The notes beneath the pieces were generated by a model, which saw only the letters and a program-made list of their open reading frames with translations, did not search any database and was not told the origin of the DNA. This document shows, piece after piece, positions 53,544-64,000 of a stretch of 64,000 nt of DNA. The stretch spans positions 242,720-306,719 of the forward strand of contig NW_006763293.1 of NCBI RefSeq assembly GCF_000218685.1. Reading direction: 5' to 3'. Both the position numbers and the translations under genes were made by a program. The stretch comes from Serpula lacrymans var. lacrymans S7.9 (lineage: Eukaryota; Basidiomycota; Agaricomycetes; Boletales; Serpulaceae). Each line of letters starts with the position of its first letter. The stretch's first letter is position 1.

Positions 53544-54121
53544 TGGTCTGCGTATAGGAGAGCGAAATGCCCCTTCATAACCTGTTCGTGAGAGCCTTGG
53601 TGGCCAACATCGATAATCTGCCCGACCAACTGGCACAAAGAACGAAGAGAGTACGCGAGGCATACTAAGAGACCTTGTGTGGTACTTTACACTTCACTTC
53701 AAAAGTATTTCAGTGGCATATAGTATTGTCAAGTTGCACGTGAGGGAAACTAATGTCTGTAGTCTTGCTTTCACGAATGCAATAAAGGTGTGGTTTTAGG
53801 GAGATTCGCATATCAGATATGATTTGCGATGAATTTTAAATTTGTCGCCTCCCCAGAGTACAGACTGGCATTACTTTTCAGACTACAGATTGAGACTTTA
53901 TTTTTCCGGTGTGTATGGAAATGTGGCGTAAGCGGTGTAACTGAGGGGAGCTGTGCCACGCGAGCTGTTGTGATGAGGCTCTGACGGAAACACGCGTGAA
54001 ATTACTAGGTTGACCAGGACCGCAATACACAACTACTCCATCTTTACATTTTTTTTTCTATATCTGCTTAATTCTCAATTTCTAATCCTGCTGCTGGTCC
54101 ACCGCACTGTCACCATAGGAC
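53544..54121. other. Intergenic between IMP3 and UNC104
   Basis: About 580 bp with the IMP3 3' end and UNC104 promoter. No gene or repeat recognised. Confidence 0.4.
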
Positions 54122-57100
54122 ATGGCCGAGCATGGTGACGGAAACATCAAGGTCGTCGTGCGATGTAGGCCGCTCAACAGTCGCGGTTCGTGTGCTATGT
54201 TTCTCTCCAATCAATACCACAAACTCATATTCTTATTGTATATTGTGCTGATACCCCGTTTCCTTTCACAATTAATTCAAACATGAAGAACTTGCGCGGG
54301 GTGCCAAGCCCCTCATCCGCATGCAAGGAAACCAGACTTTCCTCGATCCCCCAGAGTCAGGATCGTCGCAAGACTCGAAGCGTGCCACCGAGCGGAAAAC
54401 GATGCCCTTCAGCTTTGACAAGAGTTACTGGTCGGCGGGCCCGAGAGATGAGCCGGGGTATTGTTCACAACAGACACTATACGATGATTTAGGGAAAGAG
54501 TTGCTGGACCATGGGTTCGCAGGGTTTAACGCGTGTATATTAGCATGTGAGTTTTTACATGGCTGACTACCCAGATGATATGACTTACTTCTTGAAGAAA
54601 AGATGGTCAAACTGGTATCGTAACCTGTCAACTCATTCGCTAGAAATTCGTCGCTTACTCGTTTCGTTGCATACAGGATCGGGGAAGTCATATAGGTAAG
54701 CATGATGAAATCCTAGAGAGAGTGACTTCTGACCTTCTGATAAACTCGCTAGTATGATGGGGTGTACGTTTCGTTCCTATATTCCGACGTCTTTGCTGCT
54801 TATCGTGTCTTTGCAGATGGACCCGACAAAGGCATTATTCCACTAACTTGTTCGGAGTTATTTGTACGAGTAGAAGATAAAAAATTGGTCGATCCAAACG
54901 TGAGCTTTACTGTGGAGGTGTCATATATCGAGGTTCGTGAATGCCATCCTTCGCCTTGCATGGCGCCCAAATGATATATTCCCCTAGATTTACAACGAGA
55001 AAGTCCGAGACCTTCTAAATCCCAAGAACTCTGGGAATTTGCGTGTTCGCGAGCATCCTAGTCTAGGGCCATACGTCGAAGATCTGTCAAAGCTCGTTGT
55101 AAACAGTTACGACGAGATGATGACGCTCATGGACGAAGGAAACAAAGCTCGAACGGTTGCTGCGACGAATATGAATGAGACGTGCGTCCCATTTCTTCAA
55201 CATATATGCGCCAAACTACTTTCTAAGGACATGATTCTAGGTCATCTCGTTCCCATGCAGTATTCACCCTTCTCCTTTCTATGAAGAAACATGACGTCGG
55301 TACCAACTTGGACACAGAGAAGGTCTCCCGAATTAGGTTCGTCCCCTGCTGTTGTGTGTCATCGCCTTTTTGTCTCAAGCGCATTTCAGTTTGGTCGATC
55401 TAGCTGGTTCGGAACGTGCAAATTCCACCGGAGCTACGGGCCAACGTCTCAAGGAGGGCGCTAACATTAACAAATCACTCACCACTCTTGGTAAAGTCAT
55501 ATCATCATTGGCTGTTGCCAGTCAAGATAGCGGGAAGAAGGGGAAGAAAGGAAAAGCAGAGGAATTTGTCCCGTACCGTGACTCCGTACGCGTCTATCCG
55601 ATACAAAAATATCACTACCCAGTAACTTACGGAAACTTTGACTTGACTTTAACAGGTTCTAACTTGGCTATTGAAAGATAGCTTGGGGGGTAATTCAAAA
55701 ACCGCCATGATTGCTGCTATATCTCCCGCCGATTATGAAGAAACTTTGAGTACACTGCGTTACGCAGATCAAGCCAAGAAGATTAAGAACAAGGCTGTAG
55801 TCAACGAAGATCCTAATGCCAAACTTGTTCGTGAGTTGAAAGAGGAGTTGGAGATGCTGCGAGGTAAAATTCTTGCGTTTATACTGGAGTGACCTGTGCT
55901 AAGGACTCCACATCTCACAGCACGTGTGGCTGGATCGAGTGGCGAGGATACCTTTGACCCTACGGTTCCTCCTGAGAAGCAGAAAGTAACTTACCAGACA
56001 AAGGATGGAAAGATCAAGACTGTTACGAAGGCAGAGCTACAAGAGCAGATGGAGGCAAGCGAGAAGCTGATGGAGAGTCTAAACGAAACCTGGGAGGAGA
56101 AGATGACTAGAACACAAGAAGTACAGAAGGAGCGCGAGAAAGCATTAGAAGAGCTTGGGATCACGGTCGAGAAGAATCTTGTTGGTGTACACACACCGAA
56201 GAAGGTAAATACTTTAGACGCCGCTGTGAAACATACACTAAAATGCTTGAATACTCAGATGCCGCATCTGGTTAATTTAGTAGGTTTCCATTCATTTCCT
56301 GGGGAACCGCACTTACGTCAGACGATCGTTACCTTACCTCTAGAATGAAGGTCAGTATAGTCTATCTTTGCAACATAGATAGTAACTCACGTGATGATGC
56401 AGATCCGCTGATGAGTGAATGTCTAATCTACCAGATCAAACCTGGTTCTACGATGGTCAGTGGACTGCTCAATGTCATAAGCTGGCCATGGTTATAATTG
56501 TCCGTAGATTGGGCGATTGGACAGTCAGAAACCTGCAGCCATACGCCTTAGTGGGGACAACATTCTCGAGGAACATTGCTACTTTGAAAACAATGATGGG
56601 AAAGTAACTTTGCACTCTATGCCAAATAGTGTGACGGTGAGTATATTTTTAAATGGCCCAGAAACTTGCTGTAGCTTAATATCGACAGTTTTTAAATGGG
56701 AAACAAGTATCACCGGGTCAAGTGCGTCGTTGCTGCGATGATATTGCTGTGGTCATTATACTTATAATTTACCTAGGCATACAAACTTCGTTCCGGTTTC
56801 CGCATAATTCTAGGTCAGTACAGTGACTCTGTAGAAATGACTCACTCAACATTGGAGTACAGGTGAACATCATGTGTTCAGGTTCAACAATCCAGAAGAG
56901 GTTCGCAAACTACGAGATCGTGCCACGGCTAGGTCCAATATGCATCTTAGTGTTACCGCGGCAGATTTGGAAGGAGGCGAACCTGCACCACCGTCTACTC
57001 GTCCAGACTCTCCAACGTCCTCGTCCGCCGATGAAGCCGATGTGGACTGGAATTTTGCCCGACGAGAAGCTGCTCTCGCTCGCCTCGGTCTTGACCCCAC

Positions 57101-60100
57101 TCTCGACAATTTACCAGACGAAGAAATTAATAAGTTATTCGAAAGAATTACTAAAGTGAAGACAATGCGGGATCACAATTCAAAACCACGGCCCGAAAGC
57201 AGTCTTAGCCAGGCTGACGATGTATGGAGTGAGTCTGGCCGACCGTTTTCAAGTGATGCGACTACGGACGATACAAGCCTAGATGCTGGCCCAAGTCATG
57301 GTAGCCCAGAAATGGATGGACCTCTGAAGGACGTACAGCACCAATTGGAATCTCGTTTGCAAGCCATCACCGAATCGACAGAAGCAGACGATTTGAAGGT
57401 AGAAAAAGACCACATGGAACACCAATTGAAGCTCGTTCAAAGACAGATGAGACGCCTACTGGATGCCCGTGCCCGAGGAGAAACTGACGTTGATATGATT
57501 CCCTTTGAACCTATCATCTACTCTGCAAAACAGTTGAGACTAATACGTAAGGTACTGGACAAGTGGAGGGCACATCGGTCATTTTCAATGGCTGAAACGG
57601 TGCTATCTAATGCTGTGGTTGTTAAGGAGGCTAATGTGATTAGGTATGAATCAGGTGGAATGTTTGTCTTGAAAATGATACTGATTTACCACCAGCAAGG
57701 AATTGGGAAAAGAAGTCTCTTATAACTTTACAATTGCGTCTGGAGGCTCCTTGGCAGCACCAATGTCAGGAGTTGACACCATCGCTGGTTTGGACGAGTT
57801 CGGCGACGTCGCTGACCCTGTGCTCGCATCCTTAACTCAACCTTCCGTGGCCATCAAGGTCCTAGACAAACGTCATAACGCGATTTATACGTGGTCTTTG
57901 GATCGTCTTCAGCAGCAGCTTCAGCGAATGCGCAATCTCACCACATATATCGACCGTCCATCATACACTCAGCATTTTTCTTCGGACGAACCTTTCTATG
58001 ATTCCCCACCACCACAGTACTCATTCATCGGCAATGCCCTAATTTCTCTCGCGCCCCTTTCCCGCCGGTCATCGTCGTCATCTATAGTGCCGATATTTTG
58101 CCGATATACATCTGAAGCTATTGGATCTTGTCGAGTCGATATCAAGATCATAAATGTTATCTTGCCCTCAAAGCATGGGAATGCATCGAATGCTTCGACG
58201 CGACCTACCTCCCCTGCCCCAACTTCTATCACACCAGGGAGCAAACTTACCTTTTTCCTGACTATCGACTCCGTGAAGGGCCTGTCCTCCCACGATTTTT
58301 CTGCTATTCACTTGCAAGTGCGACTGTCTTCCTTCGTAGGACCGTCACTCACCACAGAAGAAATTTTCTCATCCTCCACTCTTGAAATGGACACGTCTTC
58401 ACTATCAGGGCTCAGGTTCCGCCGTAGCTTCTCCATCGTGGCGCCTTCAAAGGTCATCACACACCTACGTCATGGTTACGCGCCAATTGAATTCTTCGCG
58501 GCCGTAAAACCCACATACTTGGAGCGCCTAGAACGTTGGGATGAAATGCGTGAACTCAAACTCCATCCCTCTCATGCAACTTCCACCGCTCCAATCGAGT
58601 CTCCGCCTACCGTTCTCCCTGCAATGCGTCGTTCTGAAACCGATTTCGTTGTAGAACAAAGTCATGATGTGGTAGCTTGGGTACAGATACGCGAATTGGG
58701 TCCAGATGGACAATATGATCCGGTCTCCGTCATTTCCCAAGGTAGTCTCGATCCGGGTGCATTTTCACTCCATCAGGGTCTGCAGAGGCGGGTTCACTTG
58801 TTCTTATCGTCGGACTCGGGAAACCAGCTCCCATGGTCGGAATTTACGAAGGTGCGGCTGGGGAATGTGCGGTTACTTGATCCGAAAGGCCGTGTGCACG
58901 ATTCTACATCCAAAGCATTGGTTACACTTCCCTTGCTAGCAGAGCAGACAGTCGATTTCAAACCAGATGGAACGGGGACATTAACGGGGGAAGCACTTTG
59001 GGATTCCAGTGTGCACGATTCATTATTGCTCAATCGTGTCACAGCCAGCAATCACCGTATCCTCCTTCAGCTCAGTTGGTATGTCGCCGTGGAGACATGC
59101 AGCGAACCTGTGCATTTTACCATGGACGTCGCCGTAACAATGCAAACGCGGGATGCTCGTCCCCCTTCTCGTCTACTGACTCTGTTAAGTTCTAACAAGA
59201 TTTTACTCAAGACTAGCGCGATATTCAAAGTCCGTTTGTCTCCTCCTCTTACTCGCTCACCAAAGGATCTTTGGCGTCTGGATACATCTGAAAAATATGT
59301 TCGCGGCGAAGAGTCCTTGGGCGTTTGGAGAGCTCGTGGCATTTCCGTGGTTGAAGACTATAACCGTTTGGTCTCAACAGAGCGACGTGCTGCTGATGTG
59401 CAAGCCATACGTGTTATACTTGCTTCTTCGCCGACACGCCTCGACCACTCGGAGTCTGCCGCCGTATGGGGTTCCGACGTATTAGTGCGGAAAGCCCTGG
59501 AATTGTGGCAGAAACGTTTCGGTCACACAGGAGAGGTCAGTGTCCTGGGAATTCATCTCATCCATCACCCCTGTTCCCCTGACTTGCATCGTTTTCAGAT
59601 CACCCTGAGCCAGGAGCCTTCTGATCCCGAGAATTCTGATTCGGCACGCAAAGCTTCTACTCTTGAACTTCAAGAAGGTGTGAAGCTTATCTCCAGTACT
59701 AAATTGGTATCGCAAAGGCAAGTGCCGACCATAGATTCCCATTCGGCTGAACTTATACGATCTTCTTGCACAGCGACGGACCCACTAAGAAAGGCTATCT
59801 GCTAATTCTTACCGATGCCGGCCAAAACATATGGGAAAAGCGATGGTTTGTTCTTCGAAGGTCAGTCAATTTAGTGGTTGACGTACGGGAAGCTTATTAA
59901 GAGATCAAGGCCCTACATCCATATTTACACGCACTCGAATGAATTGGAAGAGATCGGAATCGTCAGCCTTCACGGTGTTAACGTCGAAAACGATCCTAAT
60001 AAGGAATTGTTGTTAGGCGTGAGTTGCTTTACGTCTGACTCTAGGCATCGACTGACTTCTGTCATAGAAACGCTTTTCCTTCACTTTGTTTACGTCCGCC

Positions 60101-60184
60101 AATTCGCATGCTCTGGCCGCTCCTTCCCTTAAGGAACTCCAATCATGGACTCTGAAGATCGATCCTACTAGGTCACTCCCTTAA
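54122..60184 (+). CDS. UNC104: Kinesin-3 motor Unc104/KIF1A-like
   Basis: Plus-end-directed motor for long-range membrane traffic; in fungi it carries early endosomes. Model: join(54122..54185,54289..54546,54603..54614,54677..54695,54753..54763,54817..54932,54988..55181,55241..55336,55390..55585,55656..55863,55921..56204,56259..56279,56344..56350,56403..56455,56508..56636,56689..56721,56777..56813,56863..57643,57696..59535,59599..59717,59774..59860,59910..60018,60068..60184), 23 exons, 1596 aa. Motor: [13 protein letters not shown]-loop YGQTGSGKS (about 108), switch I NETSSRSH, switch II DLAGSE, and a Lys-rich loop KKGKKGK typical of KIF1A. Neck and coiled coil, then an FHA domain (about 485-600: [18 protein letters not shown]). 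C-terminal PH domain (about 1495-1590: [21 protein letters not shown]). One intron (59718-59773) uses a GCAAGT donor. The exon at 56344 is 7 nt. Confidence 0.95.
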
Positions 60185-62967
60185 CATGCATTCCTGATTT
60201 TACGTGCACTTATGGCATGTGCATTCATTCTACCGGAAATATATTTGTTTCTATACCCACTCCTTATATTGTTTTAGATATCTTGCCAATTAGACCATGA
60301 TTTGTATGTGTTCCTTATTAATAGTACTATATCAACTTACACCCATATATTAACTCTTGAGTCGGAGAAAATCTGTAAGTGACTTATCTTGACCATACAT
60401 TTCAAGCTCAAAACTTGTATATATGGATCCAGACTGGAGTTTGTTCTGAAGAAATGGTATGGCCCATGGTCAATAATGTCAAATGTGACGGCGATATAAA
60501 ATTTATCTGACAACAGATGTGGTCGCGATAAGCGCTTTCCTCGCTGCCAAGAGAATTTATAAGCAATATTCCTGCAGTACTCCCGAGTAAAAGCGTTCAG
60601 CTTGAAGTTATCCTAAACAAGTCTCCCATGCATGGGAGGCCAGAAGGGACTCTTAAAAATCCAAGAGTTCGCGTTATCATGACAGTATTCGTGCTGACAG
60701 AAATATCCCACTATCTAAATTCTTCGCCACGTAAATCCCTTTCGACACAGCGACTGTCTCATGGTGAGCCGTAGCTGAGACCTGTAAGTATTATTTACCC
60801 GTTTACAGACTTGCAACTGTTGCAATTTCAATTCGCACCGATCGCTGCTTGCGCTGCCTTGGTAGTGGTAACATTAGTGAGTGTAGCCGCCTAAAAAACT
60901 ATACAGTCAGTTTATAATTAGTCTCTAGAGCCTGGGCCCATGTAAAGGTGAGTTATCGTGGCGTATATAATGACAGACAGCCTGAGGACTGTGGTAGTAT
61001 TGCCACGACCAATGGCACAGGTCCATTTGCACATTACAGACAGGCAGGAGAACAACGTGAGGTACCGTCATTTTTTCGTCATTTTGACGAACCAGAAACT
61101 TACTACTAGTAGCATCCAGGTGCCGTTGTGTATCCCTGTTCCGCACACATAGCAACAACTCCACATAAAATGCGGCTCAAGTAAGCTTTTGCCTCCTCGT
61201 GCTAAGATTTTCTGCTCGCTTGAAATCTGATTGCATGGTATGTCTCATGATGCGGCGTTTACTCGACGACATACTTATTCAACCGTGAGCACTTCCAGGC
61301 CCCGGCCCTCTCTTCCCGTTCATTGAGAGTCCACCTTCGCTTAAGAAGCCGTCCTCTCACGCTCAATGTTTTCCAGACAGAAAGATGAATGTAAGAGCCT
61401 GAGGTCCCCGTTGTGTTTCTCATGTTCGCTCGAGTTAACGATGCCAAGGCTGCCAATGGTATTGCCTTTTTTCCGAACAATGGTTATACATAGAAGAAAC
61501 TAACTGCCAATACCAATCTGATAGAAGAAATCAAGGGGCCGCGCGGAGTTATCGCGGTAGATTCTCTAAACGAGTTTCCTATTTGTGTAATTGAATGTTT
61601 TTACTTGGTTGTTTTACACAAGTTTTACACATATCTTTCTCGAGCCGCTTGTCCCGACCTGTGAAACTCGCTCGGGTACGAAGGATCTCGGTATAACGTA
61701 TGAGCACTGTTCAGTATTCACCCGTTCCATTCGCTAGTTCTTGACGCAGCAGGGCATACTCGCCCACTGCCAAACCTCTGTGAACACTTATGACATACGA
61801 CTTCGGTCCGTTATCAGCGAAACCTGTACATAGATGGTTGTCCGAGCGGTCCCGACGGTGGGATATTCTATCAACACCCCTTACACTATGACGCGATGGC
61901 AGGTTTCGGTGCTTCTTCTTGCCCATATCGAGTTTCAACGGAGTCGCGTCGGCCATTTTAATGGAGGTAAAAGACAGGGTGGAACCGCGACGTGTTCTAC
62001 CGCAATGAAGAAAAGCTTAATACTTAGAAGTCCCGATACACACACCACTTACACGAGTGCTTCTTTGCCTATCTACGGAGCGCAACATGTACAGTGGTGA
62101 GTAACCACATCAATGCACCTTATGGCTAATGTTGATCATGGCATATGCACCTGTTTTACCCTGCACCCAGGCAAATCAACCTTGTCGGACACTGTGACAC
62201 ATAACCTCTCATAATGAGAACAGCCCCCGCTGGAGTGGATATTTCTATGCGCTGATTTGACCGCCTGTTGCCGATGAGTGCTAAAAGCCTTGCTTAATAC
62301 AGCACAGGGACCGATGAAACCGGCCTGCAGGTTTTTGTGTAATGCTGGCATTCCAAGCAGAGTTTCCGTTGATAATAATACGAATCGGCGCTTGTTTGCA
62401 TGATGGGCTGTTTATGTCTTGTCAGATTCATCGATTAGGGTCAACCTCGTTTTGCTATGTTCGTTTTTGTACAGTCCCACAGGCTTCACACAGACGGTCA
62501 TCCAATACCTATTATTGTCTCGGGAATTTTACTGACACATGTAAGTGCTTTCTCAGGATAATTATAAGGCCCATCCGGACGTACCTGAGAGTCAGTGAGA
62601 GCTTTGGGGCGGCTGTCCGCAACTTTAGAGGTTGCCAAGTGGAAACGCACGTAAAAATCTACACAATAGCATGGAGTAACGAATATTTTATTGATCAAAG
62701 CACCCTGGTGCGCCGCTACAAAGTTGTTCCGCAAAAATGAAAAGGATCATATCTGCTGTATAGCTATTACTTGCCTATATACAGTGTATGGTGAGAATAT
62801 ATGAGTAGTACGCTACTATGGCCCAGCCTTCTATTGAGACGAATGATGATACCACCTGTCTTCTATCTCCAACATTTTTCCGTTTCTTCAGACACGTCGC
62901 CGCGTAGATATTATATCCTACAAAAAGATAATAGCCTGACTAATCAGGGGGCCCAACACGGTAATGC
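60185..62967. other. Long gene-free stretch
   Basis: About 2.8 kb, four to seven times longer than most spacers in this window. It lies between the convergent ends of UNC104 and the CFA-like gene. Open frames (60925-61164 minus, 61834-62100 plus, 62342-62740 plus) have no recognisable domains, and I found no phase-consistent spliced models. A short direct repeat (TTTTACACA twice at about 61611-61631) is visible. No tRNA or rRNA recognised. It could hold non-coding RNA, a decayed gene or transposon, or a species-specific gene. Confidence 0.4.
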
Positions 62968-64000
62968 TTAATCGCACGCGGCAGGAGCATCGTTCTGTAT
63001 AACTTATTAGCGTAGGACAAAGAACAAAAGAGTAATATACTTACTGCGCGGATGAATGTTAGCATATGACAAGTGATGTATCCTTTAGCAAAGCCTGCTC
63101 CAGCATATGCGAACAGGTATTGCCACTTCCTTTTGAAGACTTCAAACTCTGCCCTGTCACGGAGCGCAGGGTAGTCCTTCACGATGGAATCTTGGCTGAT
63201 GTTGGCTTCCAAGCGACGTCCCCATTCGCGAAGCGTACGGGGATAGTCTGAAGTAGAATAAAATGAGATGGGCACCCAAACGGATAGGCTGAGAGACACG
63301 CACGAGCAGCATGGTTCTCAACTCCTTCTAGAGTGAACCTTCCTTCTGACCCAGCCTGAGCGGCGTTGATCAGTGCGGTGGCACTAGGGAGACAAGAATT
63401 CGGCCACATATAGCGACGCATGAAATCCTCCGCTCTACAATAAAGTCAGCTAAAAGGGGGCAAAGGGCTGAGATATGTGACTCAACTGATAACCGGAGTA
63501 TCGGGACTCAGGGAACGTGGATGCACTGACGACCGCTGTCGCGTGATCCGACTTCAGAGCAAAATCGACAAGTTTGAAGTAGGTTTGGTAGTGCTAAAAG
63601 AGACTCATCAGTAATCTGTGTAGAAAACACTGATAGGACGGGTTATACCTTTGATCCTACATGCTATAGGACATTTCAAATTAGCAATCATTCCTAAATT
63701 GATGATCTGGTAACTTACTTCAAGCATTTCAATACTGACGAAAGCGTCGAAGGCTTTTTCAAATGATGCTGGGATTTCACGATAGTCCAGAAGATGAACT
63801 CGGATGTAGTCCTGGAGGCCTGCCTCTCTGACCCGTTCTTCGGCGAGTGCTTTTTGTTCGACCGATAAGGTCAGAGTATCAACTTCACATCCAAAAGTAC
63901 GAACGGCCTGCCCAAAATGAAAACTGATGAGAAAGTGGAGAGTTGAACAATAAACAGTGAGATTTTACCTCGATTGCTAGACCTCCCCATCCGGAACCAA
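62968..64000 (-). CDS. Cyclopropane-fatty-acid-synthase-type methyltransferase (partial, 5' end outside the window)
   Basis: Model in window: complement(join(62968..62994,63045..63247,63304..63434,63487..63593,63649..63663,63719..63907,63969..64000 and beyond)). SAM-dependent methyltransferase of the CFA/mycolic-acid cyclopropane synthase family. Seen from the edge inward: SAM motif GSGWGGLAIEAVRTFGCEV, LSVEQKALAEERV, LLDYREI, FDAFVSIEMLEHVGSKHY (the EM(I/L)EHVG signature), the FRKRW-like FKRKWQYLFAYAGAGFA and HYPRTLREWGRRLE. A 15-nt micro-exon encodes HVGSK. Such enzymes add a methylene bridge or methyl group to lipid double bonds; fungal members include sphingolipid C9-methyltransferases, a close alternative. 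Confidence 0.88.

Noticed and set aside
59536..59598. 63 nt inside the UNC104 long frame that could be coding
   Set aside because: The stretch is open and in frame, but has GTCAGT at its start, TTTTCAG at its end and a typical intron length, so I treated it as an intron. Retention would add 21 residues and cannot be excluded.
62342..62740. 132-codon plus-strand frame in the long spacer
   Set aside because: No recognisable domain, unusual composition and no splice context; reported only as part of the gene-free stretch.

Overview
The window is nuclear DNA of a filamentous basidiomycete, most probably an Agaricomycete. The evidence is dense short introns (mostly 48-75 nt, GT...AG), very small exons, closely spaced genes on both strands, and protein families typical of mushrooms (glucosidase II beta, CBP80, a Rad16-like ATPase, an Unc104 kinesin-3, an LDB/LIM-binding protein, a cytochrome b5-acyl-CoA dehydrogenase fusion). 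I see no plasmid, phage, CRISPR or bacterial operon structure. All gene models below were spliced by hand: each junction was checked for splice signals and for reading-frame phase, and every complete model closes in frame from ATG to stop.

Layout. 1-9.3 kb: 3' end of an unknown acidic protein, glucosidase II beta (-), ribosomal eS25 (+), an FGGY ribulokinase (+) and ribosomal uL2 (-). 9.3-16.4 kb: an SS18/SSXT-like Q-rich protein (+), an SH3 protein (+) and a Pcl-type cyclin (-). 16.8-27.7 kb: a UDP-sugar transporter (+), CBP80 (-), a mitochondrial PPR-like protein (+), mitochondrial IF3 (-) and an FLX1-type carrier (-). 28.4-30.5 kb: two tandem paralogous secreted Ser/Thr-rich six-cysteine proteins (+). 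30.6-37.4 kb: a cytochrome b5-acyl-CoA dehydrogenase (-) and Rad16 (-, 23 exons). 38.1-44.8 kb: class II fructose-bisphosphate aldolase (+), an unknown Ser/Pro-rich protein (-), a WW-domain protein (-) and an HMG-box protein (-). 45.5-54 kb: a PNUTS/Ppn1-like PP1 regulator (+), a LIM-domain-binding co-regulator (-) and the U3 snoRNP protein Imp3 (+). 54.1-60.2 kb: Unc104 kinesin-3 (+). 60.2-63 kb: a long stretch without a supportable gene. 63-64 kb: 3' part of a cyclopropane-fatty-acid-synthase-type methyltransferase (-), cut by the window edge.

The genes do not form a pathway cluster. They are mostly housekeeping functions: translation and ribosome biogenesis (eS25, uL2, Imp3), mRNA biology (CBP80, the PNUTS homologue), chromatin and transcription (SS18-like, HMG, LDB), DNA repair (Rad16), mitochondrial gene expression and transport (PPR, mtIF3, FLX1), carbon metabolism (aldolase, ribulokinase), peroxisomal or lipid metabolism (b5-ACAD, CFA-like) and ER quality control (glucosidase II beta).

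The less ordinary points are: extreme micro-exons (down to 6 nt); four probable GC-AG introns, one of which completes a CCCH zinc finger; a near-perfect 35-bp inverted repeat at 41.8 kb; the tandem secreted-protein pair with a conserved promoter-proximal block; and a fungal protein with an SS18-like SNH domain. I did not find a clearly new multi-gene system.
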